Numbered from the stretch's first letter, positions 35,115 to 44,583 are shown. The stretch is DNA of 64,000 nucleotides from Halotia branconii CENA392 (GCF_029953635.1 NZ_CP124543.1:4257455-4321454); one strand, 5' to 3'. Notes: generated from the letters alone by a model not told the origin. A program made the numbers and translations.

Positions 35115-35472
35115 CTAACGGTAAACCCGCCTTAACTCTCCCCCTAGCAAAATAGCGTCCAAATTGGAGTTCGTAAACTTCATCTTCATCTTGTGTCTCT
35201 ACTTCCAAGTCGGAACGGGCGTAACTTACACACAACAAAGCATAACCTTGCCGACGCAACTCCGGCGACAATCCGATCGCTTCTGGTTGGTAAATATCTC
35301 CTGACAGTACCCTTACAGCACAAGCAGTACAAGCTCCATTGCGGCAAGAAAAAGGCAATTCCACACCTTGTCTTTCGGCAGTATGCAGGATATAGCGGTC
35401 TTCTGGTACTTGTAGGGTGTATTCTTTGCCAGTGGCGCGATCGCGAACTTTAATCGTATATATTCTGGACAT
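35104..35472 (-). CDS. Plant-type 2Fe-2S ferredoxin with C-terminal extension
   Basis: The 122-residue ferredoxin has the cluster ligands C43, C48, C51 (FSCRNGACTACAVRV) and C81 (GYALLCVSYARSD). The C-x4-C-x2-C-x29-C pattern is exact. After the ferredoxin fold comes an extra acidic-then-basic tail (EDEVYELQFGRYFARGRVKA) not present in PetF. It is therefore one of the minor cyanobacterial ferredoxins, not the main photosynthetic one; its electron partner is unknown. It is translationally coupled to the SNase-like gene by an 11-nt overlap. Confidence 0.92.
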   Translation of the reverse strand: MSRIYTIKVRDRATGKEYTLQVPEDRYILHTAERQGVELPFSCRNGACTACAVRVLSGDIYQPEAIGLSPELRRQGYALLCVSYARSDLEVETQDEDEVYELQFGRYFARGRVKAGLPLDED

Positions 35473-35577
35473 CTTGATTTGAGTTTGAGATTTCGACTTT
35501 CAGATTCAATCTAAAACGTCTACTTTTATCTTTGCACTTTCTGGGCTTTCATAGTACAATCGTAAATTGTGACACCT

Positions 35578-35664
35578 GGAGAGGTGGCCGAGTGGTTGAA
35601 GGCGCAGACCTGGAAAGTCTGTTTGGGGGAAACTTCAACGAGGGTTCGAATCCCTCCCTCTCCG
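35578..35664 (+). tRNA. tRNA-Ser (GGA anticodon)
   Basis: An 87-nt class II tRNA. The acceptor stem GGAGAGG pairs with CCTCTCC, followed by discriminator G. The anticodon arm is CAGAC-CTGGAAA-GTCTG with anticodon GGA, reading UCC and UCU. A long variable arm follows (TTTGGGGGAAACTTCAACGA), then the T-arm GAGGG-TTCGAAT-CCCTC. CCA is not encoded. Type II structure plus GGA identifies serine. Confidence 0.97.
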
Positions 35665-35904
35665 TTGTTTGAGACTAAGTTAAATATACACTCTAGATTT
35701 ATTTAGTTAAGCTCATCCCAAAATGAAGCGCCAGAAGCGAGTGATCTAGCAACTGTTTTGATTGTGTTGTCGAAGTTTTTGCATGGTCAACAAAGCTATG
35801 CCCAACGATCTTTACCACACATGACGCATAGCTTGTTTCTACTTACGCAACACTTCTGGCAACAAATATATAAAATTTTGAGAGTGGGAATATCAAGAAC
35901 AGTG

Positions 35905-36020
35905 ATATAGTAATCCGTTTGATTCGGTGAATTTATTTGTGTAAGTAGGGAACAGGGAACAGTTTAGAAGGGATAGATATGTACTGAATCGTATTCAAAA
36001 ATTAAATAGGAGTCCTATAT
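35905..36020 (+). mobile_element. MITE-like element, family A, copy 3
   Basis: ATATAGTAATCCGTTTGATT at the left and AGGAGTCCTATAT at the right, with interior AGGGAACAGGGAACAG and GATAGATATGTACTGAATCG. It is nearly identical to copy 1 at 11700-11830, apart from interior repeat number. Confidence 0.8.
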
Positions 36021-36124
36021 CTTACTTCCTACCTACTGAACTTCTCTTGAGCGTAGCGATGCACTGAGCTTGTCGAAGCGTCGAAGTACGATATTGAACT
36101 AAACTTGCGCTTTATTTGAGTTGT

Positions 36125-36290
36125 AATACCATTTCACGAAATATTTGAAACAGATGATTGGTCTTTAATTCTTTCCCCCTGGTTACTGAGCGTAGTCGAA
36201 GTATGCCCCCTGCTCCCTGGTTACTGAGCGCAGTCGAAGTATGCTCCCCTGCTGTTTATTTGTATCAATATTTAAAGTGAAACGGTATAA
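36125..36290 (+). mobile_element. MITE-like element, family B, copy 2
   Basis: ATACCATTTCACGAAATAT at the left and TTTAAAGTGAAACGGTAT at the right. The interior carries two GGTTACTGAGCG(T/C)AGTCGAAG palindromic-repeat units. It shares its ends, but not its middle, with 11129-11242. Confidence 0.75.
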
Positions 36291-36480
36291 CCAGCGTATG
36301 GCAACGGACAAATGCTGCTATGGAAAATATGTACAGAGGCTGAACCTCTTATGTATGCAGCAAAAGACTACCCATCGCTACGTTTCAGGTTGGTGTTAAA
36401 CTCACCATCTGCTGGATTATAAGTCGTGGTTTACCTGGGATAAGGATTTTAAAGAACAAAATCACGAGCAATTTATTAAC

Positions 36481-36682
36481 TTAGGAGTTACGCATTGACA
36501 GAAAAGCCAAAATAACAGGTAGAGTTTTCAAGGCTTATAGCTAGATTTTTTCAATGAGATTTTAGCGATGTCTGTAGCGGGCTACGCCTACGCACCCAAT
36601 CAAGGGTGATTGACAAAAGCCTGAAACAACGTATTTACGTTGACACACAAGTTAGTTATTTTGTACAGTGCGTAAATCCTAA
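36481..36682. mobile_element. 202-bp MITE-like element next to hetR
   Basis: TTAGGAGTTACGCA (36481-36494) and TGCGTAAATCCTAA (36669-36682) are inverted repeats with one mismatch, extending imperfectly beyond 20 bp. The interior has no coding potential. The right end is 14 bp from the hetR stop codon. Solitary related ends occur at 16048 (GGACTTACGCA) and 41551 (AGGACTTACGCA). Confidence 0.7.
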
Positions 36683-36696
36683 TAAATGTTCAATTG

Positions 36697-37596
36697 TTAG
36701 TCTTCTTTTCTACCAAAAACCATCTGTAAAATCATGGGAATGCCGCCGCTTTGGTGATATCTATCTGCCCAAGCGCGGATGATTTCATCCAATTCTTCCA
36801 TAGCCCTATCCCATTTTTCTGGCGGAATATCTAACTCTTCTACGCCTCGCATGGTATTTGCGCGTTTTTCTGCCCAGTCTTTCATCATCCGGAAATACCG
36901 AGCCGTATCTTCGACCATAATGTATGTACGTTCTTGATCGTCTGCTGGAGCATAAAAAGGACGAGTCAGAGCGTAAAAAGGCATTCCCCAAGGAGAGTCA
37001 ATTCGCGTTACTGTACCTGAGTATAGAAGACGGCGTTTGATATGTTCTGCTAAAGCTTCACTCAAGGGCATTTGATGCTCAGGTGGTAAAACCTCTTGCG
37101 ATCGCTTGTGCAGAAATTCAATTAATTCTAAAAATTCAAAGGAACTAACTAACTGAGCGTCAGGTAAATTACTGGGTAGTTTTTGCTCAATTTGTTTTTT
37201 TTCTTCACCAGTCAAACTTGTCCCAGGAACACGCGATCGCCCCGGTTGCCAAGGATGTTTTTCCATCCAAACATAAGGCAGTTGAATGAGATAGCGAGGT
37301 TCTTGTGAACCTAGCATCTTTAATAATTTGCCTTCTGTCAGGGCTTGTCTGACTTCCTCAACGATAATTTTGACTCGTTTTGGTTCTAGGTGGTGCAAAT
37401 GCCCAGTCATCCGCAGGTTTTGCCCCTGCTCTAGATAAGTCATATAAATTGCACACTTAGCTGCCGTTGCGGCTGCATCTAAGAATGCTCCATGCCTATG
37501 CCCACTTGTCCGCATGGCACTAAAAGCCAGATAAAGCATAATCTGATCCATCGCACTGGGGCTAAGTTGTTTGATCAGATCTATGTCGTTACTCAT
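36697..37596 (-). CDS. hetR: Heterocyst differentiation master regulator HetR
   Basis: HetR is the DNA-binding regulator required for heterocyst formation; it dimerises, activates its own gene and is inhibited by RGSGR peptides from PatS and HetN. The 299-residue protein starts MSNDIDLIKQLSPSAMDQI. Functional residues known from Anabaena are conserved: Cys48, His69, Ser152, Ser179 and Arg223, and the peptide-contact residues Glu253, Glu254 and Asp256 in EELDIPPE. The N-terminal helix-turn-helix (residues 1-98), flap (99-216) and hood (217-299) are complete. The hood diverges from Anabaena: GV before EELD, Trp262 in EKWDRAMEELDEI, and the ending HQSGGIPMILQMVFGRKED. A 1.6-kb gene-free region lies upstream, as is usual for hetR with its several promoters. 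Confidence 0.98.
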   Translation of the reverse strand: MSNDIDLIKQLSPSAMDQIMLYLAFSAMRTSGHRHGAFLDAAATAAKCAIYMTYLEQGQNLRMTGHLHHLEPKRVKIIVEEVRQALTEGKLLKMLGSQEPRYLIQLPYVWMEKHPWQPGRSRVPGTSLTGEEKKQIEQKLPSNLPDAQLVSSFEFLELIEFLHKRSQEVLPPEHQMPLSEALAEHIKRRLLYSGTVTRIDSPWGMPFYALTRPFYAPADDQERTYIMVEDTARYFRMMKDWAEKRANTMRGVEELDIPPEKWDRAMEELDEIIRAWADRYHQSGGIPMILQMVFGRKED

Positions 37597-38574
37597 ATTA
37601 CAGATAGTTGAATAGCAAGTTTACACGATTATTAATCACACGAAAATACGTAGTATACACCCGAATGGAGACAGTTTTTGCACTCCAGACAGATCATTAT
37701 GTTTTAACTATGAAATAGTTGTTACTCAGAACCGTTCACCTCCGTACTTTGTGACGCATAGCCAGGAGCAGTATAGCTCTAAAGTTGCCTTGTATCTGAC
37801 TAAGAAATCACAAAATGATTTTCCACTTACCCTGAGGGTAACTTTGCAAATTACCAGCAAATTTTTTGCTTCTTATTAGTAAATTACAAAGACTTCCTGT
37901 GATATCCGGGTTTTCCTCACCCTTTATAAGCAACAATTGGAAAAATATTGTGACTACGTACTTGTATCAAGGATATTTTCCTAGAAAAATCAGGAGGTGA
38001 GTCTCATAGGAAGCATTTCTCTTTGAGGATGATAAATATCTTTTTTATCAGGCTCTGGAAAATTTAAGTTGGACACACTTCCTCAAGATGTTTGAGAACT
38101 ATAAAACCAGAATTTACCTGCTGATCAAAGTCACACTGTTAAGCTCAGTAATTGCTTTAAACCATTGTGCTACTTACATCTGACGATGATTTATGGGCAG
38201 TATAGTACAGTGGATTGGAGGGACAATCAGAGGTTGTAAATGAGGCGGATAATTTCAATTTCAGAATACCTAAATTATTTGTTAATAGCGTTTGTCATAT
38301 AATACTCGATTTTGCCGCTTTTTTTATCAATTTTGCATAAAGTCATGGTTTTTTAAGCTTTTTTTGCCTAGCATTTGAATACTTTATACACAATCAAATA
38401 TTAAGGTTTGCTGATATTTCTCGATATGGCAAGTAAAAAGCAAATCATCTTTTAGTATCGGCAAGATGAATTAAGAAAGCTATTTAAAAAATAGAGAGAT
38501 AAAACTAGTTTTAATTCTGTATTGTGAATAACATTTTATAAAAATCTATTTGATTTTTGAAAAAGTTAAGTACA
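37597..38574. promoter_or_regulatory. Long hetR upstream region
   Basis: About 980 bp of AT-rich, non-coding DNA directly upstream of hetR, before the first repeat element. In Anabaena the hetR leader is long with several start points, so this is the likely regulatory region, but I could not identify a GTA-N8-TAC NtcA site or an exact match to a known hetR promoter motif. A perfect anti-16S match AGGAGGTGA occurs on the plus strand at about 37991 and heads only very short frames. Confidence 0.45.
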
Positions 38575-38665
38575 ACTAGTACCGTAAGGCGGAATTAAAA
38601 ATGAATATAGCATCAGCTTTTCATTGATTTGGAACGGGTGGTTTATTTTTGCCAAACTGTACTAA
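38575..38665 (+). mobile_element. MITE-like element, family C, copy 2
   Basis: ACTAGTACCGTAAGGCGG at the left and CCAAACTGTACTAAT at the right. The interior (GAATATAGCATCAGCTTTTC) matches the complement of 12314-12411 along its length. It lies in the far upstream region of hetR. Confidence 0.7.
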
Positions 38666-38859
38666 TAAAACTCCCTACAAGTCAAAAGACTTGTAAATAG
38701 GTCGGCGTAAAAAATTATGGTTGAGATTAGGCAGGAGAAGAAAGAGTTTGAGCTTTGTTTACTTTTATTCACGCAGTTTGGTTTTATTGTACTAACTTAT
38801 ATCATGTCCGCGTAATTAGTTATAATTCCCGTATCTGTGCAAAAACCAGGAAACCCTCT

Positions 38860-39065
38860 TTCCCCCTGGTTACTGAGCTTGTCCTGAGCGCAGTCGAAGG
38901 GCGTAGCTGAAGTATGCTCCCGGTCACTGAGTTTCGACACTTCGACAGGCTCAGTGCGGCGCTGCGCGGCAATCGAGTTTCGACTACGCTCAACTGCCGC
39001 GAAGTCGAGATTCAACTACCGCGTAGTCGAAGTAAGCCGAAATAAGCTGAAGTGCTGCCCCCCTG
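38860..39065. repeat. Palindromic dispersed repeat block
   Basis: It contains TTTCGACACTTCGACAGGCT, GCGCTGCGCGGCAATCGAGT and CGACTACGCTCAACTGCCGC in succession. A nearly identical 105-bp block occurs at 60735-60842 inside a family A element, and rearranged pieces occur at 16330-16500 and 45508-45705. A 72-codon frame here is repeat translation. Confidence 0.8.
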
Positions 39066-39196
39066 CGGTTTTAATAATAAGTCTTTGACCGGACACGATA
39101 TTACTTATGATTAGCCTTTTTACCATTCCATTTTTTAGTTGAAAGTATAACCTTAAAAGATAAGGTTATACTTTTGTACTTATTTATATGGGTCAT

Positions 39197-41443
39197 TCAA
39201 CGTTCCGGACTAGGTGACTTAACTTGATTTCGCATTTTTTCAAAGCTGAATGCTGCTGCTCCAAAAGTTACGAATAACACTCCCAAAATCTGCACGAGTT
39301 CTAAGGTTTCCTGAATCATTAAGCCCGCAAAGATAACGGTTAAAATTGGGACACCTGTACCGATAATCGCTGCCCGTAATGCACCTAGCTTGCTAATGCC
39401 AATGTGATTGAACACATAGCCAAAGAGAGTCAGTACTCCCAAAATAAAAGCACTTAAAACAATTTCTAGCAATTTAGAGGGGTCAACTATAAGACTCCAA
39501 TCACTTGGTAAAGGTAGCATCAAAAAGATGAAGCTTAACGCCAGCATGGTGGCGAAGTTAATTAAAGTAAAAGATACAGGATGTAGTTTAGCAGCACATA
39601 TCCGCGTCAGAATTATGTAGCAAGCAAAAGCTACCCCTGCCAAGATAGCGGTGATACTTCCCAAGGAAATATCAGCGATACCCATGCTGGTAGCACCTCC
39701 TAAAATCAGCAATTCACCGCAGAAAATAGAACCAATTGCCGCAGCGCGAAACATCCTAGGGCGATCGCCAAACAACAACCAAGACAGAACTGCACTCACA
39801 ACTGGATAGACAAAGAACAGAGCGATCGCCATTCCCGCAGCAACTTCACCGAGAGCAAAGTAGATTAGCACTTGCGATAAAAACAAAAAGCAGCCACTAG
39901 CGATCGCTAACTGCAAAGTCCTCTGATTTCTACCACTACCAGAACCAGGATTACCACGAGATGATTGCACCAGATTTTGCAAGTCTTGCCATACTTGGGG
40001 ATACATCATAGGCGCTAGAAGTACCATCAGTGGTACAACCACCAACAACCGCAGCGTTAAAATCAACATAATATTGCCTAAAGTCGGCGATATTAAACGC
40101 TCTTCTAAAACACCAGGAATTTCATAACCCTTGTGAAACATGTCTTTGATAGCGACGTTGTAAAGCGATGACACTACCGTTGACAACACAACTAATAAAA
40201 AACCAATTTGGACTGGTGACAATCCTGAAGAACTACGCGACTTTGATGATGAAGGCGTTGCTTTCTGCTGAGGTATTGGTGCTGGAGGAGGTGGGGGTAG
40301 GGGTGGAGAGTTTGTTTTACTTTGAGATGCATCTTTGCTAAGGACAGAAATTGGCTCTGTATTGTTTTTCTTAGATGGTGGAGATTTAGTCTCTTTCTCA
40401 GATAAATCCTTGGCAATCAAAGAAATTGGCTCGTTAACCTTTCCTCTGGTGCGTGAAGATTCGGTGTCTGTCTGGGATAAGTCTGGAGTAATTTTGGTAG
40501 TACTTTCTTTGACTGAAGGAAGGGTTTTTTCTGACGACTGTGGTAGTGCAACAGTTGGCTTAGTATCATTTTCCTTGGCTGAGGAAAGGGTTATTTCTGA
40601 TAGCTGTGGTGGTGTGTTGTTTTCGGGGATCGGCTCTTTAAAGCTCTTTGTTTCCTCTTTTAATTGCGTTTTAGATGTTGGTTCCTCAGGAGGTTGCAAC
40701 ACAGTAAATGGTGATACTGATGTTACTTGAGGTTGCACCACAGTAGGCGGTGTTGGTTGTGCTACTTGTTGTCCAAAGTTTTGCGGTGAGACAGTCTGAT
40801 TTTGAGAGTTTTCCCCCGTAGGATCAACTTCGGGAGGTTTTTGGGTAGTTTTTGTGAGTTCTTTACGTAGCTGACTAATTAACTCTTCTAAAATCGCTTC
40901 CCCTTCTTGCTGTTGTCCGTGCATCCGGGACAACTGTTGGGAAAAACTACTTTGATAGTTTTTCACTTCTTGTTGCAATGAGTTGAAAGCGATCGTTAGG
41001 TTATCATCCAAAGTGCCAAGTAGTTTTTCTACATTTTTATTATTTTCTTCTACGGTGTTAATAGTAGTTTCGGCTGACTTCAGTACTGATCGTTCCTTAG
41101 TATCTCTTTCTATTGTTTGATTAGCTATCGTCGTTAGTGATGATTGCAGTTGCGAAGATATGTGCTTCGCCAAAGCTTCTGATAGTTGACGGATTAACAC
41201 TTGCTGTTCAGTAATTTGCCTGACCTGTAACAAGTGTTCTTTTTCATCTATTAGCTGTTGAATGTCATCAGATAAACGGCTTTTTTCCGCCTGGAGTTGC
41301 TTTATTTCTTCTTGCAGCGATCGCAGTATATTCTGCTGGAGATGTTCTAAATCTTCCACAACAGCCCATAAAGCCGTTTCTGCGGAGCTGGGTAAATCGC
41401 CTCTAACTCGCGGGGTGTCTGGTCGCTTTTCAAATCGTCCCAT
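39197..41443 (-). CDS. EamA/DMT transporter fused to an N-terminal coiled coil
   Basis: The 748-residue protein has three parts. Residues 1-210 are a long coiled coil (SLQEEIKQLQAEKSRLSDDI and following, rich in Gln, Glu and Lys). Residues 210-405 are a low-complexity linker of Pro, Ser, Thr and Lys (including PPLPPPPPAPIPQQ). Residues 408-735 are a drug/metabolite-type EamA permease with about ten helices, such as IGFLLVVLSTVVSSLYNVAI, AAGMAIALFFVYPVVSAVLSW and AAIIGTGVPILTVIFAGLMI. Ordinary DMT permeases are about 300 residues, so the cytoplasmic extension more than doubles the length. I believe similar fusions occur in other filamentous cyanobacteria. Substrate and the reason for the extension are unknown. 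Confidence 0.9.
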   Translation of the reverse strand: MGRFEKRPDTPRVRGDLPSSAETALWAVVEDLEHLQQNILRSLQEEIKQLQAEKSRLSDDIQQLIDEKEHLLQVRQITEQQVLIRQLSEALAKHISSQLQSSLTTIANQTIERDTKERSVLKSAETTINTVEENNKNVEKLLGTLDDNLTIAFNSLQQEVKNYQSSFSQQLSRMHGQQQEGEAILEELISQLRKELTKTTQKPPEVDPTGENSQNQTVSPQNFGQQVAQPTPPTVVQPQVTSVSPFTVLQPPEEPTSKTQLKEETKSFKEPIPENNTPPQLSEITLSSAKENDTKPTVALPQSSEKTLPSVKESTTKITPDLSQTDTESSRTRGKVNEPISLIAKDLSEKETKSPPSKKNNTEPISVLSKDASQSKTNSPPLPPPPPAPIPQQKATPSSSKSRSSSGLSPVQIGFLLVVLSTVVSSLYNVAIKDMFHKGYEIPGVLEERLISPTLGNIMLILTLRLLVVVPLMVLLAPMMYPQVWQDLQNLVQSSRGNPGSGSGRNQRTLQLAIASGCFLFLSQVLIYFALGEVAAGMAIALFFVYPVVSAVLSWLLFGDRPRMFRAAAIGSIFCGELLILGGATSMGIADISLGSITAILAGVAFACYIILTRICAAKLHPVSFTLINFATMLALSFIFLMLPLPSDWSLIVDPSKLLEIVLSAFILGVLTLFGYVFNHIGISKLGALRAAIIGTGVPILTVIFAGLMIQETLELVQILGVLFVTFGAAAFSFEKMRNQVKSPSPER

Positions 41444-42163
41444 TAGTTTCTAACCTCTAATACATTGACGATAAAGCTGCTTCCCGTAAACTTTCTTGGC
41501 GCTGCTCATAATTTCCTGTATTTTGTCAAATAAACTAAAAGTCTTAAACAGGACTTACGCATATCAACGTAATTCTGTCATGCTCAATACAAGGTTGGCA
41601 AAGTATATTTTTTTTTGCTTACAGCTTACTATACTGTGTTACCTTCAGCATTACAGAACAATATTCCATCAGTCTGATTTTAAACATCGTCTCAAGTGAG
41701 ATTTTCTAAGGAGAAAACATCTCACCCAATATAAATACTTATTATTTTGGTAGCAATAAGTAATTGTCAAAGACATACAAATACATGCATTGCCACCACA
41801 GAATAGTCGAAGTTGTTAAAGCTATATATAAATTTGTACAGAATGTAACTTGTGTGACAGTTTACATCTTTAATCAGGAATAAACTAGCCAACCGCAGAA
41901 ATTCCACATATTCCTAGTACAGGCAAAAATAAGCCTATGATTCAAAACAGCTAGAAAGCCCAAAATTAAAGCTTTTTGACTTTTGACTTTTGAATTTTGA
42001 CTTCTGCCTTGCGGTACTATCCCCTGCACAACATTTTAGTGAATTAACAGCCATTCTGCAAAAATACACTTTGGTTACAGTGTTGCCCAAGTTAATTGTT
42101 TACGGATAACGGATGCAGTAAAGAGGGAACATTAAAGACATATTAATTAGGATGTATACAGAG
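41444..42163. other. Spacer with solitary element ends
   Basis: The 720 bp hold AGGACTTACGCATATCAACG near 41551 (an end motif of the hetR-adjacent element), a run of TTTTGACTTTTGACTTTTGA near 41980, and the half family-C end CTGCCTTGCGGTACTA near 42004. Nothing coding is supported. Confidence 0.5.
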
Positions 42164-43426
42164 TCAGAACATCTGGGCAATGCTAAAAATGGTAGCACCC
42201 AGAATTGCACTCACAGGAACTGTAATTACCCATGCGGCTGCAATACCTTGTAAAGTTTGGAATTTAATTGAATTGATATTTTGCACCAGTCCAATGCCAA
42301 CTACACCACCGACCAGAGCGTGGGAAGTTGAAACAGGTAAACCTAAACGAGAGGCCAGGAGGATAGTAGTGGCAGTTGCCAGTTCAGCGCAAAATCCACT
42401 ACTAGGTTGTAAAAAAATGATGTTTTCGCCAATGGTAGCAATGACTTTTTTACCCCAAATTGCTAAACCAGTGATAATACCAGCGCCACCAAGGATTAAA
42501 ATCCATAAGGGGATGTTGAGACCATCCGTAGGTACGCTGCCAGTACGATTGATATAAACGATCGCCGCTAAAGGAGCGATCGCATTCCCCACATCATTGG
42601 AACCATGAGCGAAAGCTACAAAGCAAGCACTCAGTACTTGAAATCGAGCAAATAAACGCTCAACTGAATTAGAAAGTGGCGAATTGGGGATTTCTCCAAT
42701 TTCCACATCATCCAACTGTCGCCAGCTGATCAAGGTCAGTCCAATTGCTGCGGCTGCACCTGTTAACAACGGAAGATCGTGAGCAGGTATGCTTAACCCA
42801 GTTTGTTCCTGCAAAAAATTGGTTAGTGGTTGAGTCAGCAAAGGTAGAACAATTATGCCAAACACCCCCAATAAAACCGCACTCAACCAGGGAATCCACT
42901 CTCGTAGCTGTAGTAATTGATTAGGTTGATCCAAAATCCAACGCTTGATTTGACTATAGAACAAAGCGGCAATAGCCCCACTGATAATCGGCGTTAAAAT
43001 CCAGCCAATAGTAATTGAGCCAATTGACGACCAATCAATTGCACCAACTCCCAAAGCTACCCAACTAAATCCGGCGATCGCACCGACAACCGCATGAGAA
43101 GAAGATACTGGCAAACCTCGTGAGGTAGCAATTTGCAGCCAAATACCACACGACAGTAGGACTGTAAACATTCCAGTAACTAATATTTGGGGCGTAGCCG
43201 CAAATAAAGTAGGGTTAACAACTTTCGTCGCTAACGTTTCTGTTACCTCATGTCCAAACAGTACAGCACCCGTAAATTCTAAAATGCCGGCAATAATAAT
43301 TGCCTGTCTGAGAGTAATTGCTTTGGAACCTACAGAAGTTCCCATTGCATTGGCAACATCGTTGGCTCCGAGATTCCAAGCAACGTAAAAGGCCAGTAAA
43401 GCCACTATAAGTAATGTAATGGTCAT
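42164..43426 (-). CDS. Inorganic phosphate transporter, PiT family
   Basis: PiT proteins import metal-phosphate complexes driven by a cation gradient. The 420-residue membrane protein has the two inverted PHO4 signatures: FYVAWNLGANDVANAMGTS near residue 15 and FAHGSNDVGNAIAPLAAI near 275. Each half also has the SSSHAVVGA / STSHALVGG loop. About ten hydrophobic helices are visible. There is no pho-box-like direct repeat that I could recognise upstream. It is monocistronic, with the frameshifted DUF1016 gene upstream on the same strand. Confidence 0.94.
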   Translation of the reverse strand: MTITLLIVALLAFYVAWNLGANDVANAMGTSVGSKAITLRQAIIIAGILEFTGAVLFGHEVTETLATKVVNPTLFAATPQILVTGMFTVLLSCGIWLQIATSRGLPVSSSHAVVGAIAGFSWVALGVGAIDWSSIGSITIGWILTPIISGAIAALFYSQIKRWILDQPNQLLQLREWIPWLSAVLLGVFGIIVLPLLTQPLTNFLQEQTGLSIPAHDLPLLTGAAAAIGLTLISWRQLDDVEIGEIPNSPLSNSVERLFARFQVLSACFVAFAHGSNDVGNAIAPLAAIVYINRTGSVPTDGLNIPLWILILGGAGIITGLAIWGKKVIATIGENIIFLQPSSGFCAELATATTILLASRLGLPVSTSHALVGGVVGIGLVQNINSIKFQTLQGIAAAWVITVPVSAILGATIFSIAQMF

Positions 43427-43522
43427 TTCAATGTTTGGGGAGAGGGGAGAGACCTTTCATGAGAGGCAGGGGAAGATAACAAAGAGGCTCAGAACCCCGA
43501 CTTCTTTGAGAAGTCAAGGATC

Positions 43523-44583
43523 TTATTGTTCAATTGATACGGTTTCTAACTCAGCTTCTAATTGCTCAATTGTTGGTAAATTTCCTTGCAAAGACTCTGG
43601 TAAATTATTTCTCATCTGATATGTCGAAACACTAATTGGCTTATGCATATCTCGCAGAGAGTATTCTGCAATCACCTTATTTTTGCTCTTGCACAAAATT
43701 ATCCCAATAGTCGGCTGATCGTCTGGATGTCTCAACAAATCATCCACTGCACTCACGTAAAAATTCATTTTCCCAGAAAATTCTGGTTTAAACTCTTCAA
43801 TCTTGAGGTCAATCACAATATAGCAGCGCAAACGTAAGTGATAAAACAACAAATCAATATAAAAGTCTTCATTGCCAACTTCAAGGTGGTATTGACTACC
43901 CACAAAGGCAAAACCAACACCTAATTCTAGTAGAAAATTGCGGATGTGCTGATTAAAGCACGTTCCAAATCACGCTCTAAAAAATCTTCCCCTAAATTGA
44001 GAAAATCAAAAGTGTAGGGATCTTTTAATAACTGCTGTGCTAATTCTGACTGTGGTTTAGGCAGAGTGTTGTCAAAGTTAGTAATTGCTTTACCCTGACG
44101 GTGGTACAACTGGCTTTCAATCTGGTGGACTAAAACATTACGACTCCAGCCATGTTGGATAGTTTGCTGTATGTACCAAAGACGTTCTTCTGAGGATTTA
44201 AGCTTTTCTAGCAAAGCGATATTGTGATACCAAGTAATTTGTGCAAGCACCTCTTGCACAAATTGCTCATCTGGGTAAGTCTCAGCAAATGTCCGCATAT
44301 ACTTAAGGTTGCGAGAAGAAAAGCCTTTCATCTCTGGGAAAGCTTGCTGCAAATCAGCAGCCAGACTATCAATTACTTTTGCTCCCCAACCCTGTTGTTG
44401 TTGACGATTGAGAATATCTCGCCCAATTTGCCAGTAGAGCAATAATAACTCTTTATTGACGGCAACCCCTGCCCGTAATTGAGCGCTGGAAATTCGTGTT
44501 TTTAGTTCTTTTAAAAAGTCGTCATAACCAACGATATTAGATGCGCCGCTTTGTGAAAATTCAGACTTATCGCTTTTAGGCAT
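43523..44583 (-). pseudogene. DUF1016/YhcG-type PDDEXK nuclease, single-base frameshift
   Basis: Two frames read as halves of one protein. The upstream half (44583-43927) has the DUF1016 N-terminal helical domain with ELLLLYWQIGRDILNRQQQQ and GFSSRNLKYMRTFAETYPD, and stops after LERALISTSAIFY. If one base is restored at about 43947, the frame continues as HIRNFLLELGVGFAFVGSQY into the second half, which carries the PD-(D/E)XK core FYIDLLFYHLRLRCYIVIDL and DDQPTIGIILCKSKNKV. Thus a one-nucleotide deletion splits the gene. The second half has a possible ATG at 43903 but lacks the upstream domain. It is a recent lesion, or a sequencing error, because both halves are otherwise well preserved. Confidence 0.88.

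Noticed and set aside
37985..38110. A PatS/PatX-like small inhibitor gene near hetR behind AGGAGGTGA
   Set aside because: The frames after this site are about 12 codons and lack any RGSGR or RGTGR motif.
38797..39015. 72-codon minus-strand ORF upstream of the EamA fusion
   Set aside because: Repeat-derived; the same peptide pieces would be read from 60735-60842.
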